From: Pseudomonas sp. N40(2020)
GTDB taxonomy: Bacteria; Pseudomonadota; Gammaproteobacteria; Pseudomonadales; Pseudomonadaceae
DNA length: 64,000 nt
NCBI RefSeq assembly: GCF_014472415.1
Contig: NZ_JACSZV010000027.1
Span: forward strand, 1 to 64,000
Direction: 5' to 3'
A program made the translations under genes and the position numbers. The notes under the pieces were generated by a model that ran no database searches, had not been told where the DNA came from, and saw only the letters and a list, made by a program, of their open reading frames with translations. This document shows positions 43,600-53,814 of this stretch, in pieces (position 1 is the stretch's first letter; the number at the start of each line of letters is the position of its first letter).

Positions 43600-44193
43600 A
43601 TGCCCAAGGTCGGTATGCAACCCATCCGCCGCCAACAACTGATCGAAGCCACGTTGCAAGCGGTCGATCAGGTCGGAATGGGGGACGCCAGCATTGCGCT
43701 GATCGCCCGTTTGGCCGGTGTCTCGAATGGCATCATCAGTCATTACTTTCAGGACAAGAACGGCCTGATTGCCGCCACGATGCGGTATCTGATGAATGTC
43801 CTTAGCGAGAACGTCACCGCGCGCCGTCAGGCGCTGGCAGACAGCAGCCCACGGGCGCATCTGCAGGTGATCATCGAAGGCAACTTCGACGCCAGCCAGG
43901 TCAATGGCCCGGCAATGAAAACCTGGCTGGCCTTCTGGGCCACCAGCATGCACCAGTCGTCTTTGCACAGGTTGCAGCGGATCAACGATCACCGTCTGTA
44001 TTCCAACCTGTGCTGCGAGTTCCGCCGTGTGTTGCCGCTCGAAGATGCGCGCAGCGCCGCCCGAGGTCTCGCAGCCCTCATCGACGGTTTGTGGTTGCGC
44101 GGTGCACTGTCGGGAGACGCTTTCGACACGGCGCAGGCGCAACAGATCGCTTACGAATACATGGATTTCCAATTGGCCAAGCAGGTGAGCTAG
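43600..44193 (+). CDS. betI: Choline-responsive TetR-family repressor BetI
   Basis: This 197-residue repressor has an N-terminal helix-turn-helix ([24 protein letters not shown]) and a ligand domain ([22 protein letters not shown]). Two ATGs follow AAGGAG; the first at 43591 has no spacer, so the second at 43600 ([14 protein letters not shown]) is the start. It is first in betIBA and should repress its own operon and possibly betT. Confidence 0.95.
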   Translation: MPKVGMQPIRRQQLIEATLQAVDQVGMGDASIALIARLAGVSNGIISHYFQDKNGLIAATMRYLMNVLSENVTARRQALADSSPRAHLQVIIEGNFDASQVNGPAMKTWLAFWATSMHQSSLHRLQRINDHRLYSNLCCEFRRVLPLEDARSAARGLAALIDGLWLRGALSGDAFDTAQAQQIAYEYMDFQLAKQVS

Positions 44194-44282
44194 AGCACAG
44201 AGAAAACGCTCGGCCCCTGAACCGCCACCGCAGCGTCATCGCGATGGTCAACGCCAACCACTAATGCACTTGCGAGGACACT

Positions 44283-45755
44283 ATGGCCCGTTTCGAACTG
44301 CAAAAACTCTACATCGATGGCGCGTACTCCGACGCTGGCAGCGATGCCACCTTCGAAGCCATCAACCCGGCGAACGGTGAAGTCCTCGCCAAAGTGCAAC
44401 GTGCGACCAAGGAAGACGTCGAGCGTGCTGTAGTCAGCGCCGAAAAGGGCCAGAAAATCTGGGCCGCGATGACCGCCATGGAGCGTTCGCGCATCCTGCG
44501 TCGCGCCGTCGACATCCTGCGCGAGCGCAACGATGAACTGGCTGCTCTGGAAACTCTGGACACCGGTAAAGCCTTCTCCGAAACCAAGTACGTCGACATC
44601 GTCACCGGCGCTGACGTGCTGGAATACTACGCAGGCCTGGTACCCGCCATCGAAGGCGAGCAGATCCCGCTGCGTGACACCGCTTTCGTCTACACCCGTC
44701 GCGAGCCGTTGGGCGTGGTTGCCGGTATCGGCGCGTGGAACTACCCGATCCAGATCGCGCTGTGGAAATCCGCTCCAGCCCTGGCGGCCGGTAACGCGAT
44801 GATCTTCAAGCCAAGCGAAGTCACCTCGCTGACCACCCTGAAACTGGCCGAGATCTACACCGAAGCCGGCGTACCGAATGGCGTGTTCAACGTTCTGACC
44901 GGCAGCGGCCGTGAAGTCGGCACCTGGCTGACCGAGCACCCGCGCATCGAGAAGATCTCGTTCACTGGCGGCACCGACACCGGCAAGAAAGTAATGGCCA
45001 GCGCTTCGGCTTCGTCGCTCAAAGACGTGACCATGGAACTGGGCGGCAAATCCCCGCTGATCATCTTCGACGACGCCGACCTCGATCGCGCTGCCGACAC
45101 CGCGATGATGGCCAACTTCTACAGCTCCGGTCAGGTCTGCACCAACGGCACTCGCGTATTCGTGCCTAGCCACCTGAAAGCTGCTTTCGAAGCCAAGATC
45201 GTTGAGCGCGTTGCACGCATCCGCGTCGGCAACCCGGAAGACGAAAACACCAACTTCGGCCCACTGGTCAGCTTCCCGCACATGGAAAGCGTGCTGGGTT
45301 ACATCGCCAAGGGTAAAGAAGAAGGTGCCCGCGTCCTGTGTGGCGGCGAGCGTCTGACCGACGGCGAGTTCGCCAAAGGCGCATTCGTTGCTCCGACCGT
45401 GTTCACCGATTGCACCGACGACATGACCATCGTCCGTGAAGAAATCTTTGGCCCGGTCATGGCGATCCTCTCCTACGAAACCGAAGAAGAAGTGATCCGC
45501 CGCGCCAACGACACCGACTTCGGCCTGGCCGCCGGTATCGTCACCAAAGACCTGAACCGCGCTCACCGCGTGATTCATCAACTGGAAGCCGGCATCTGCT
45601 GGATCAACGCCTGGGGCGAGTCCGACGCAAAAATGCCGGTGGGCGGTTACAAGCAGTCGGGCGTTGGTCGTGAGAACGGCATCAGCTCGCTGAACAACTT
45701 CACTCGCATCAAATCGGTACAGGTCGAGCTGGGCGATTACGTCTCGGTGTTCTAA
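44283..45755 (+). CDS. betB: Betaine aldehyde dehydrogenase BetB
   Basis: This 490-residue NAD(P)-dependent aldehyde dehydrogenase oxidises betaine aldehyde to glycine betaine. The catalytic Glu is in [20 protein letters not shown] and the catalytic Cys in [42 protein letters not shown] closes the protein as in P. aeruginosa BetB. GAGGACAC precedes the ATG. It lies between betI and betA. Confidence 0.97.
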   Translation: MARFELQKLYIDGAYSDAGSDATFEAINPANGEVLAKVQRATKEDVERAVVSAEKGQKIWAAMTAMERSRILRRAVDILRERNDELAALETLDTGKAFSETKYVDIVTGADVLEYYAGLVPAIEGEQIPLRDTAFVYTRREPLGVVAGIGAWNYPIQIALWKSAPALAAGNAMIFKPSEVTSLTTLKLAEIYTEAGVPNGVFNVLTGSGREVGTWLTEHPRIEKISFTGGTDTGKKVMASASASSLKDVTMELGGKSPLIIFDDADLDRAADTAMMANFYSSGQVCTNGTRVFVPSHLKAAFEAKIVERVARIRVGNPEDENTNFGPLVSFPHMESVLGYIAKGKEEGARVLCGGERLTDGEFAKGAFVAPTVFTDCTDDMTIVREEIFGPVMAILSYETEEEVIRRANDTDFGLAAGIVTKDLNRAHRVIHQLEAGICWINAWGESDAKMPVGGYKQSGVGRENGISSLNNFTRIKSVQVELGDYVSVF

Positions 45756-45787
45756 GACCCGAGCCCTGTATTGCCTGCGAGGGCCTC

Positions 45788-45850
45788 TTCGCGGGCAAGC
45801 CCGCTCCCACAGGAAACCCCATTCCAATGTGGGGGCGAGCCTGCTCGCGA
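45788..45850. repeat. REP pair inside the betIBA operon
   Basis: TTCGCGGGCAAGCCCGCTCC and the inverted GGGGGCGAGCCTGCTCGCGA form hairpins in the betB-betA gap. It belongs to the GTGGGAGC family. Position suggests differential stability of the betIB and betA parts of the message. Confidence 0.85.
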
Positions 45851-45909
45851 TTCGAGTGCGCAGCACTCGCCGAGGCCCGACCTGACCAACTTCAAAGAGG
45901 GTGCATTCA

Positions 45910-47613
45910 ATGTCCCAAGAATTCGATTACATCATCATCGGTGCCGGCTCGGCCGGTAACACCCTGGCGACCCGTCTGACTGAAGACGAAGGCGTCACCG
46001 TTCTGCTGCTCGAAGCAGGCGGCCCGGACTACCGTTTAGACTTCCGCACGCAAATGCCGGCTGCCCTGGCGTTCCCGCTGCAAGGCCGTCGCTACAACTG
46101 GGCCTACGAAACCGATCCAGAGCCACACATGGATGGTCGCCGGATGGAATGCGGTCGCGGCAAAGGCCTCGGCGGTTCCTCGCTGATCAACGGCATGTGC
46201 TACATCCGCGGCAACGCGATGGACTACGACGGTTGGGCGAAACTGCCAGGCTTGGAAAACTGGTCGTACCTCGACTGCCTGCCGTACTTCCGCAAAGCCG
46301 AAACCCGCGACATCGGCCCGAACGACTACCACGGTGGCGAAGGCCCGGTCAGCGTGACCACGCCGAAGGCGGGTAACAACCCGCTGTTCCACGCCATGGT
46401 TGAAGCTGGCGTACAAGCCGGCTACCCGCGCACCGAAGACCTGAACGGTTACCAGCAGGAAGGTTTCGGCCCGATGGACCGCACCGTGACGCCGAATGGC
46501 CGTCGTGCTTCCACCGCCCGTGGTTACCTCGACACCGCTAAAAAGCGTTCGACTCTGACCATCGTCACCCACGCCCTGACCGACAAGATCCTGTTCGAAG
46601 GCAAGCGTGCGGTCGGCGTGCGCTACCTGGTCGGCGACGCTGAAGAGCGCGTTGAAGTCAAAGCGCGCAAAGAAGTGTTGCTGTGCTCCGGCGCCATCGC
46701 TTCGCCGCAGGTTCTGCAGCGTTCCGGCGTAGGCCCGGCGAAACTGCTGGAAAGCCTCGACATTCCGGTCGTCCACGATCTGCCGGGCGTCGGTGAAAAC
46801 CTGCAGGATCACCTTGAGCTGTACCTGCAATACGCTTGCACCCAACCGGTTTCGCTGTACCCGTCGCTGCTCTGGTACAACCAGCCAGCCATCGGTGCCG
46901 AATGGCTGTTCAACGGCACCGGCATCGGCGCCAGCAACCAGTTCGAGGCCGGCGGTTTCATCCGTTCGCGTCCGGAATTCGAATGGCCGAACATCCAGTA
47001 CCACTTCCTGCCGGTGGCGATTAACTACAACGGCAGCAACGGGGTGAAAGAGCACGGCTTCCAGGCGCACATGGGTTCCATGCGTTCGCCAAGCCGTGGT
47101 CGCATCCAGGTCAAATCCAAGGATCCGCGTCAGCATCCGAGCATCCTGTTCAACTACATGGCCACCGAGCAGGACTGGCAGGAATTCCGCGACGGCATCC
47201 GCCTGACCCGTGAAATCATGCAACAGCCTGCACTGGACGCCTTCCGTGGCCGCGAAATCAGCCCGGGCATCGACGTGCAAACTGATGAACAGCTGGACAA
47301 GTTCATTCGTGAGCACGCCGAAACCGCGTTTCACCCGTCCTGCTCGTGCAAGATGGGCACCGACGAGATGGCTGTGGTCGATGGCGAAGGTCGTGTGCAC
47401 GGCATGCAAGGCCTGCGTGTGGTCGATGCGTCGATCATGCCGATCATCACCACCGGCAACCTGAACGCGCCGACGATCATGATGGCGGAGAAAATCGCCG
47501 ACAAGATCCGTGGCCGCCAGCCGCTGCCGCGTAGCACCGCTGCTTACTACGTTGCGGGCGATGCGCCAGTGAAGGGCAAACCGATGCGTGATATCACGCC
47601 TGTTGCTCAGTAA
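45910..47613 (+). CDS. betA: Choline dehydrogenase BetA
   Basis: This 567-residue GMC flavoprotein, membrane-associated, oxidises choline to betaine aldehyde. The FAD motif is [23 protein letters not shown] signatures are [21 protein letters not shown] and [20 protein letters not shown]; the catalytic His/Asn region is [14 protein letters not shown] and [18 protein letters not shown]. The ATG at 45910 follows AGAGGG. It is third in betIBA. Confidence 0.97.
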   Translation: MSQEFDYIIIGAGSAGNTLATRLTEDEGVTVLLLEAGGPDYRLDFRTQMPAALAFPLQGRRYNWAYETDPEPHMDGRRMECGRGKGLGGSSLINGMCYIRGNAMDYDGWAKLPGLENWSYLDCLPYFRKAETRDIGPNDYHGGEGPVSVTTPKAGNNPLFHAMVEAGVQAGYPRTEDLNGYQQEGFGPMDRTVTPNGRRASTARGYLDTAKKRSTLTIVTHALTDKILFEGKRAVGVRYLVGDAEERVEVKARKEVLLCSGAIASPQVLQRSGVGPAKLLESLDIPVVHDLPGVGENLQDHLELYLQYACTQPVSLYPSLLWYNQPAIGAEWLFNGTGIGASNQFEAGGFIRSRPEFEWPNIQYHFLPVAINYNGSNGVKEHGFQAHMGSMRSPSRGRIQVKSKDPRQHPSILFNYMATEQDWQEFRDGIRLTREIMQQPALDAFRGREISPGIDVQTDEQLDKFIREHAETAFHPSCSCKMGTDEMAVVDGEGRVHGMQGLRVVDASIMPIITTGNLNAPTIMMAEKIADKIRGRQPLPRSTAAYYVAGDAPVKGKPMRDITPVAQ

Positions 47614-47635
47614 GACGTAATACCGAGGCGCGGCC

Positions 47636-47700
47636 TTCGCGAGCAGGCTCGCTCCCACATTGGAATGCATTTCAAATGTGGGAGCGAGCCTGCTCGCGAA
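47636..47700. repeat. REP pair after betA
   Basis: CTTCGCGAGCAGGCTCGCTC and its inverted copy lie head to head with only a short spacer, forming a nearly perfect 65-base palindrome. It likely marks the 3' end of betIBA. The remainder of 47701-47868 is C/T-rich on the plus strand with no gene. Confidence 0.88.
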
Positions 47701-47868
47701 GGGGCCCTCACATTCAGCACAAATCCCTCTGCTTCAAGTAAATCCTCCTACACCCCCTCTTCACTTGATCCTACCCCCACGCAGGCCTACTCTAGACCTC
47801 GCGCGACCGCTTCACCCCTCCCCGCCGAATCGCAATGCCCCGCTACTCCATAACAAGGAGGTTCCCGA

Positions 47869-49311
47869 ATGTTCGATTTCCACCCCCAGCTCAAGCAGCG
47901 CTTCGCTGCCTTGCGCACGGGCGCTGAATTCTTTTCCCTGCGGTATGTACGCGAGTCCGGCCAGTACCTGTCGGTGCGCAAGAACGTTGCCGAACCGCCG
48001 AGCCTGAGCCGCGACGAAGGGGCGATGCTCACGGTGCGGGTCAACGGTGTCGAGGCCTACGCGGCCACCAACGACCTCTCGCAACAAGGCCTGCAAGCCG
48101 CCCTCGAGCGCGCCGAACAGCAGGCCCGGGCGCTCAAGCCCCACGCCTTGCTCGACCTGCGCGATCAGCCGGTTTCGAGCGACCGCGCCGATTACTTTTC
48201 ACCCAATCTTGACCAACCCTTCCCGTCCCTGAGCGAATGCTTTGAGCTGCTCGGCGCCGAATCCGCCTCGGTGCCAAAGGATGAGCGCCTGGTGAATTGG
48301 GAAGTGAGCATCGGCATCACCCACGTCGAGCAGATCTACCTGAGCAGCGCCGGCGCCGAACTGCGCCAGGCCCAGCGCTTCGTCTACCCGGGCCTCGACG
48401 TCACCGCCTACGACGGCAACGACAGCCAGACCCGCAGCCTCGGCCGTGAGAACTTCGGCCAGCAGGGCGGCGCGGATGTGATCAGCCGCTGCGGCCTGAT
48501 CGGCGCCGGCCCGCAAGTCGCCGATCAGGCCTTGCAACTGCTGCTCGCACCGAACACCCCGCAAGGCCCGCGCGACCTGCTGCTGATGCCCGACCAGATG
48601 ATGCTGCAGATCCACGAGTCCATCGGCCACCCGCTGGAACTCGACCGCATCCTCGGCGATGAACGTAATTACGCAGGCACCAGTTTCGTCAAAGCCAGCG
48701 ACTTCGGCAGCCTGCAATACGGCTCGAAGCTGCTCAACGTGACGTTCGATCCGGGTATTCCCGAAGAACTCGCCAGCTACGGCCATGACGACGACGGCAC
48801 CAAGGCCAGCAAACAATTCCTGATTCGCGAAGGCCTGTTACTCCGGCCACTGGGCGGTGCACTGTCGCAGTTCCGTGCAGGGCTCGACGGCGTCGCCAAC
48901 AGCCGCGCCTGCGGCTGGAACCGCCCGCCGATCGACCGCATGGCCAACCTCAACATCGAGCCGGGCGACCAGCCACTTGAGCAGATGATCAAGGGCATCG
49001 AGCACGGCATTTTGATGAGCACCAACCGATCGTGGTCGATTGACGATGCGCGCAACAAATTCCAGTTCGGCTGCGAATGGGGTCAGTTGATCGAAAACGG
49101 CGAACTCAAAGGCGTGGTGAAAAACCCCAACTACCGGGCGATTTCCGCGCACTTCTGGAAGAGCCTGCGCGCTGTCGGCGATGCCAACACCGTCAAGGTG
49201 CTGGGCACGCCAAACTGCGGCAAAGGCGAACCGAACCAGGTAATCCGCGTCGGCCACGCTTCACCGGCCTGCGTATTCAGCAACGTTGATGTATTTGGGG
49301 GAGACGCCTGA
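47869..49311 (+). CDS. TldD-family metallopeptidase-like protein
   Basis: This 480-residue member of the TldD/PmbA (U62) family has the zinc motif HESIGH, in MLQIHESIGHPLELDRILGDE. TldD/TldE heterodimers degrade unfolded peptides and mature some RiPPs such as microcin B17 and PQQ-like products. A strong AAGGAGG site precedes the ATG. It overlaps the next gene by one base (TGATG), so the two are made together. This is probably a second pair besides the housekeeping tldD/pmbA, inferred from its diverged sequence; no precursor peptide gene was found nearby. Confidence 0.85.
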   Translation: MFDFHPQLKQRFAALRTGAEFFSLRYVRESGQYLSVRKNVAEPPSLSRDEGAMLTVRVNGVEAYAATNDLSQQGLQAALERAEQQARALKPHALLDLRDQPVSSDRADYFSPNLDQPFPSLSECFELLGAESASVPKDERLVNWEVSIGITHVEQIYLSSAGAELRQAQRFVYPGLDVTAYDGNDSQTRSLGRENFGQQGGADVISRCGLIGAGPQVADQALQLLLAPNTPQGPRDLLLMPDQMMLQIHESIGHPLELDRILGDERNYAGTSFVKASDFGSLQYGSKLLNVTFDPGIPEELASYGHDDDGTKASKQFLIREGLLLRPLGGALSQFRAGLDGVANSRACGWNRPPIDRMANLNIEPGDQPLEQMIKGIEHGILMSTNRSWSIDDARNKFQFGCEWGQLIENGELKGVVKNPNYRAISAHFWKSLRAVGDANTVKVLGTPNCGKGEPNQVIRVGHASPACVFSNVDVFGGDA

Positions 49312-50648
49312 TGAGTATTTCGAAGAGTCAGTCCGACGCCTTCAAGGTCATGGTCAATTGGCTGCGCGACAGCGTGCGCGAGCCCGAGCAGTTCACCCTC
49401 AGCTACGCCGCCGAATCCTCGGCATTCGTGCGTTTCAACCACGCCAAGGTGCGGCAGGCCGGGCAAGTGCAGCAAGCCGAGGTTGGCCTGAAACTGATCA
49501 ACGACGGCCGCCACGCCGACCTGCACATCACCCTGTCCGGTGATCAGGAAGCCGACCTGCAACGCCTTGCCGAAGGCCTGCATCAACTGCGCGAAACCCT
49601 GCCGCTGCTGCCGCAGGATCCGTATCTGTTGCTCAACCACAACGGCTGGCAGAGCAAGAACATCCAGGAACATCCGCTGCCTGACACCGAGCAGGTCGTG
49701 GCAGAAATCTGCGCTGCTGCTGAAGGTCTGGATCTGGTCGGTTTCTATGCGGCCGGCCCGATCAGCCGTGGCTTCGCCAGCTCTGCGGGTGCATTTGGCT
49801 GGCATCAGGCCAACAGCTTCAATTTCGACTTCAGCCTGTTCCATGAAAATGGCGAAGCGGTGAAGGCGAGCTACGCCGGGCACGAATGGAGCAGCGAAGG
49901 CTTCGCCAAGCGTTTCCAGCAGGCCCGCGAGCAGCTTGAGTTTCTCGGTCGCCCGCTGCGCACACTGGCACCGGGGCAGTACCGCGCTTACCTGGCACCC
50001 GCTGCACTGGAAGAAATCATGGGCATGTTGTGCTGGGGTGGTTTCTCGGCACAGTCGATTGCCAGCAAAAGCAGCCCGCTGCAAAAGCTGTATGCCGGCG
50101 ATCAGACATTCAGCCCACTGGTGTCGCTGGATGAGAAAGTCAGCGGTTCACTGAGCCCGGCGTTTTCCGGGGAGGGTTATCCGCGCAGCGATCTGCGGCT
50201 GATCATCGAAGGCAAGGCCGGCGAGCAACTGGTCGGGTCGCGCAGTGCCGCCGAATACGGCTTGACCGCCAACGGCGCCAGCGGCGGTGAAGCACCGAGT
50301 GCGTTGAACATGGCGGCCGGTGATCTGTCGCAAGCGGAGATACTCAAGCAATTGGGCACCGGGCTGTACATCAGCAATTTGTGGTACCTGAACTTCTCGG
50401 ATCAACCGGCGGCGCGCCTCACCGGCATGACTCGCTTCGCAACCTTCTGGGTCGAGAACGGCGAGATTCAGGCGCCGGTCAGCACCATGCGTTTTGATGA
50501 CAGCGCTTACAACCTGCTCGGTTCGCAGCTGGAAGCGCTGACCGCCGAGCGCGAGATGTTGCTGTCGGCGAGCACGTATAGCCAGCGCAATACTTCGTCG
50601 GCGCTATTGCCGGGCGCGCTGGTGAGCCGATTGACCTTGACCCTCTGA
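49311..50648 (+). CDS. TldE/PmbA-family partner protein
   Basis: This 445-residue relative of the TldE subunit lacks the HExxxH motif, as expected for the non-catalytic partner. Typical are GFYAAGPISRGFASSAGAFGWH, ALEEIMGMLCWGGFSAQSIASKSSPLQ and the C-terminal FATFWVENGEIQAPVSTMRFDDS. It is translationally coupled to the TldD-like gene. A REP doublet follows the stop codon. Confidence 0.85.
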   Translation: MSISKSQSDAFKVMVNWLRDSVREPEQFTLSYAAESSAFVRFNHAKVRQAGQVQQAEVGLKLINDGRHADLHITLSGDQEADLQRLAEGLHQLRETLPLLPQDPYLLLNHNGWQSKNIQEHPLPDTEQVVAEICAAAEGLDLVGFYAAGPISRGFASSAGAFGWHQANSFNFDFSLFHENGEAVKASYAGHEWSSEGFAKRFQQAREQLEFLGRPLRTLAPGQYRAYLAPAALEEIMGMLCWGGFSAQSIASKSSPLQKLYAGDQTFSPLVSLDEKVSGSLSPAFSGEGYPRSDLRLIIEGKAGEQLVGSRSAAEYGLTANGASGGEAPSALNMAAGDLSQAEILKQLGTGLYISNLWYLNFSDQPAARLTGMTRFATFWVENGEIQAPVSTMRFDDSAYNLLGSQLEALTAEREMLLSASTYSQRNTSSALLPGALVSRLTLTL

Positions 50649-50652
50649 CGGC

Positions 50653-50762
50653 GATCGTTCCCACGCTACGCGTGGGAATGCAGCCCGGGACGCTCCGCGT
50701 CCCCGCCAAAGCGGACGCAGAGCGTCCGTTGCGGCATTCCCACGCAGAGCGTGGGAACGATC
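50653..50762. repeat. Complete REP doublet (REPIN-like), GTTCCCACGC family
   Basis: GATCGTTCCCACGCTACGCG, GGGACGCTCCGCGTCCC, GGACGCAGAGCGTCC and CATTCCCACGCAGAGCGTGG run in order to GATC, between the TldE-like gene and the MFS gene. Confidence 0.93.
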
Positions 50763-50786
50763 ATCAAACAGACCACAAGAGGTTCC

Positions 50787-52214
50787 ATGCCCAACCGCCC
50801 GCCTCTCGACGCCATCACCGCACGCTGGTTGCCGTGGGTCGTCGCCATCGCGTTCTTCATGCAGTCCCTCGACGGGACCATCCTCAACACCGCCCTGCCG
50901 GCCATGGCCCGGGATCTGGCCGAAGACCCGTTACGCATGCAAGGCGTGATCATCGCCTACATGCTCACCGTGGCGTTGCTGATTCCCGCTTCCGGCTGGA
51001 TCGCCGACCGCTTCGGCACCAAGAAAATCTTCTTCGGCGCGATCCTGCTGTTCAGCCTCGGCTCGCTGCTCTGCGCGCTGTCGAGCAGCTTGAGCATGCT
51101 GGTAGGGGCCCGGGTGATTCAGGGCCTTGGCGGTGCGCTGATGCTGCCGGTCGGGCGACTGGTGGTGCTGCGTGCCTATCCGCGATCCGAACTGGTGCGG
51201 ATCATGGGCTTCATCACCATTCCCGGCCTGCTCGGCCCACTGATCGGCCCGACCATGGGCGGCTGGATGGTGGAGTACCTGACGTGGCACTGGATCTTCC
51301 TGATCAACCTGCCGGTCGGCGTCATCGGTTGTTACGCGGTATGGAAATTCATTCCCGATCTGCGCGGCACTGAGCGCACGCGTTTCGACAGTCTCGGCTT
51401 CCTGCTGTTTGGTGCGGCGATGATCCTCATCACCATCGCCATGGAAGGCCTCGGCGAACTGCACCTGCCGCACTTGCGGGTGATGTTGCTGCTGTTCGGC
51501 GGCATGGCGTGTCTCGCGGCGTACTGGCTGCGCGCCGGGCATATCGAAAATCCATTGTTCGCGCCATCGCTGTTCAAGACCCGCACCTTTGCCGTCGGCA
51601 TTCTCGGCAACCTGTTCGCCCGTCTGGGCAGCGGCGCCCTGCCGTTTCTGGTGCCGTTGCTGCTGCAAGTGGCGCTGGGTTATTCACCGTCGCAAGCCGG
51701 GATGAGCATGCTGCCGCTGGCCGCTGCGGCGATGGTCGCCAAGTGGGTGGCGCGGCCGCTGATTGAACGCCTCGGTTATCGCATCGTTCTCACCGGCAAC
51801 ACGCTGGCGCTGGGGATCATGCTGGCGAGCATGGGCCTGGTCAGCGAGCAGACGCCGTACTGGTTGCTCTTGTGCCTGCTGGCGGTGCTCGGCGCGATCA
51901 ACTCGCTGCAATTCACCGCGATGAACACCGTGACCCTGATCGACCTCGATGACGCCAGCGCCAGTAGCGGCAACAGTCTGCTGTCGGTGGTCGCGCAGTT
52001 GTCGTTGAGTCTCGGTGTGGCGTGCGCCGGTGCATTGCTCGGCGGTTTTACGGCGGAGATCGGCAACGATGGCGTGGAAACCGTGCTGGGTGCCTTCCAG
52101 TTGACCTTTGTGACGGTCGGAATCATGGCGATGCTCGCCGCGACGATCTTCTCGCAACTGTCGAAAGAAGATGGCCGGCGCGCCAAACGTCCGGAAGAAC
52201 ACATCGAACATTAA
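50787..52214 (+). CDS. mdtD: MFS transporter of the MdtD / DHA2 type
   Basis: This 475-residue drug:proton antiporter-like protein has about 14 membrane segments. Signatures are MQSLDGTILNTALPAMARDL (motif D1 of DHA2 exporters), GWIADRFGTKKIFFGAILLF (motif A) and ARVIQGLGGALMLPVGRLVVL (motif C region). The ATG at 50787 was chosen at MPNRPPLDAITARWLPWVV; earlier codons come from the REP. MdtD in E. coli sits with mdtABC, but here it stands alone. Substrate unknown. Confidence 0.85.
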   Translation: MPNRPPLDAITARWLPWVVAIAFFMQSLDGTILNTALPAMARDLAEDPLRMQGVIIAYMLTVALLIPASGWIADRFGTKKIFFGAILLFSLGSLLCALSSSLSMLVGARVIQGLGGALMLPVGRLVVLRAYPRSELVRIMGFITIPGLLGPLIGPTMGGWMVEYLTWHWIFLINLPVGVIGCYAVWKFIPDLRGTERTRFDSLGFLLFGAAMILITIAMEGLGELHLPHLRVMLLLFGGMACLAAYWLRAGHIENPLFAPSLFKTRTFAVGILGNLFARLGSGALPFLVPLLLQVALGYSPSQAGMSMLPLAAAAMVAKWVARPLIERLGYRIVLTGNTLALGIMLASMGLVSEQTPYWLLLCLLAVLGAINSLQFTAMNTVTLIDLDDASASSGNSLLSVVAQLSLSLGVACAGALLGGFTAEIGNDGVETVLGAFQLTFVTVGIMAMLAATIFSQLSKEDGRRAKRPEEHIEH

Positions 52215-52294
52215 TCACTGTTCGTCCAGAACTTTCGAGAAAAGTGGCACGGGGCTGCTACACTGCGCGACATTTTGTTTTGCAGGCCAGTCCC

Positions 52295-53680
52295 GTGACC
52301 ACCATCGCCACCGCTTTTAATACTCTGCCGCTGTCCGCCGCCATGCTGGCTAACCTCGAATCCCTCGGTTATGCCCAAATGACGCCGATCCAGGCGCAGA
52401 GCTTGCCGGTGATCCTCAAGGGGATGGACCTGATCGCCCAGGCCAAAACCGGTAGCGGCAAAACCGCTGCATTCGGCATCGGCCTGCTCAACCCGATCAA
52501 CCCGCGCTACTTCGGTTGCCAGGCGCTGGTGATCTGCCCGACCCGTGAGCTGGCCGACCAGGTCGCCAAGGAAGTCCGTCGTCTGGCCCGTGCCGAAGAC
52601 AACATCAAAGTCCTGACCCTGTGCGGCGGCGTGTCGTTCGGCCCGCAGATCGCTTCGCTGGAACACGGCGCACACATCATCGTCGGCACCCCGGGACGCA
52701 TTCAGCAGCATCTGCGCAAGGGTTCGCTGGTACTTGATGGCCTGAACACGCTGATCCTCGACGAAGCCGACCGCATGCTCGACATGGGTTTCTACGACGC
52801 TATCGAAGACATCATCGTCAAAACCCCAGAGCGTCGTCAGACCCTGCTGTTCTCCGCGACGTATCCTGTGGGCATCAAGCAACTGGCCTCGAAATTCATG
52901 CGTGATCCGCAAACGGTCAAGGCCGAAGCGTTCCACGATGACACCCAGATTGAGCAGCGCTTCTACGAGATTTCCCCGGAAGACCGTATGAGCGTGGTGA
53001 CCAAAGTCCTGCACCACTTCCGTCCGGCTTCCTGCGTGGCGTTCTGTTTCACCAAGCAGCAGGTGCAGGAAACCGTCGACCACCTGACCGCCAAGGGCAT
53101 TTCCGCCGTCGGCTTGCACGGCGATCTGGAACAGCGTGACCGCGATCAGGTGCTGGCAATGTTCGCCAACCGCAGCACTTCAGTGCTGGTCGCCACCGAC
53201 GTTGCCGCCCGTGGTCTGGACATCGATGCACTGGACATGGTGATCAACGTCGAACTGGCCCGCGACTCGGAAATCCACATTCACCGCGTTGGCCGTACCG
53301 GTCGTGCCGGCGAGAAAGGCATTGCGATCAGCCTCGTTGCACCGGGCGAAGCGCACCGCGCGCAGGCCATCGAGCAACTGCAGAAATCCCCGCTGAACTG
53401 GGATCAGGTCGACAACCTCAAGTCCCAGGGCCTCGCCCCGTTGCAGCCGCCGATGACCACCCTGTGCATCGGCGCTGGCCGTAAAGACAAAGTGCGTCCG
53501 GGCGACATCCTCGGTGCTCTGACTGGCGACGCCGGCATTCCCGGCGCTCAGGTCGGCAAGATCGCGATCTTCGACTTCCAGGCCTACGTGGCCGTTGAAC
53601 GCACCGTGGCCATGCAAGCCTTGCAGCGTTTGAACGACGGCAAGATCAAGGGCCGTTCGTTGCGCGTGCGTATCCTCTGA
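52295..53680 (+). CDS. dbpA: ATP-dependent RNA helicase DbpA
   Basis: This 461-residue DEAD-box helicase acts in 50S ribosome assembly at 23S rRNA hairpin 92. Motifs are AQAKTGSGKTAAFGIGLL (I), PTRELADQ (Ia), LDEADRMLDMGF (II), FSATYP (III) and HRVGRTGRAG (VI). The C-terminal DbpA RNA-binding domain is present (TLCIGAGRKDKVRPGDILGAL, VGKIAIFDFQAYVAVERTVA). The start is a GTG at 52295, beginning V/MTTIATAFNTLPLS, where family similarity begins; the upstream open frame is not credible. Confidence 0.95.
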   Translation: MTTIATAFNTLPLSAAMLANLESLGYAQMTPIQAQSLPVILKGMDLIAQAKTGSGKTAAFGIGLLNPINPRYFGCQALVICPTRELADQVAKEVRRLARAEDNIKVLTLCGGVSFGPQIASLEHGAHIIVGTPGRIQQHLRKGSLVLDGLNTLILDEADRMLDMGFYDAIEDIIVKTPERRQTLLFSATYPVGIKQLASKFMRDPQTVKAEAFHDDTQIEQRFYEISPEDRMSVVTKVLHHFRPASCVAFCFTKQQVQETVDHLTAKGISAVGLHGDLEQRDRDQVLAMFANRSTSVLVATDVAARGLDIDALDMVINVELARDSEIHIHRVGRTGRAGEKGIAISLVAPGEAHRAQAIEQLQKSPLNWDQVDNLKSQGLAPLQPPMTTLCIGAGRKDKVRPGDILGALTGDAGIPGAQVGKIAIFDFQAYVAVERTVAMQALQRLNDGKIKGRSLRVRIL

Positions 53681-53683
53681 CCC

Positions 53684-53795
53684 GGTCGTTCCCACGCTCT
53701 GCGTGGGAACGCATCCTGTGACGCTCCGCGTCACGATTCAACAGCGGGCGCAGAGCGTCCATGGCGGCATTCCCACGCAGAGCGTGGGAACGATC
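53684..53795. repeat. REP doublet (REPIN-like), GTTCCCACGC family
   Basis: GGTCGTTCCCACGCTCTGCG, GACGCTCCGCGTC, GGGCGCAGAGCGTCC and CATTCCCACGCAGAGCGTGG run in order to GATC. It starts four bases after the dbpA stop and ends 19 bases before the next start codon. Confidence 0.9.
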
Positions 53796-53814
53796 ATTGT
53801 GTGAGGACACCGTT

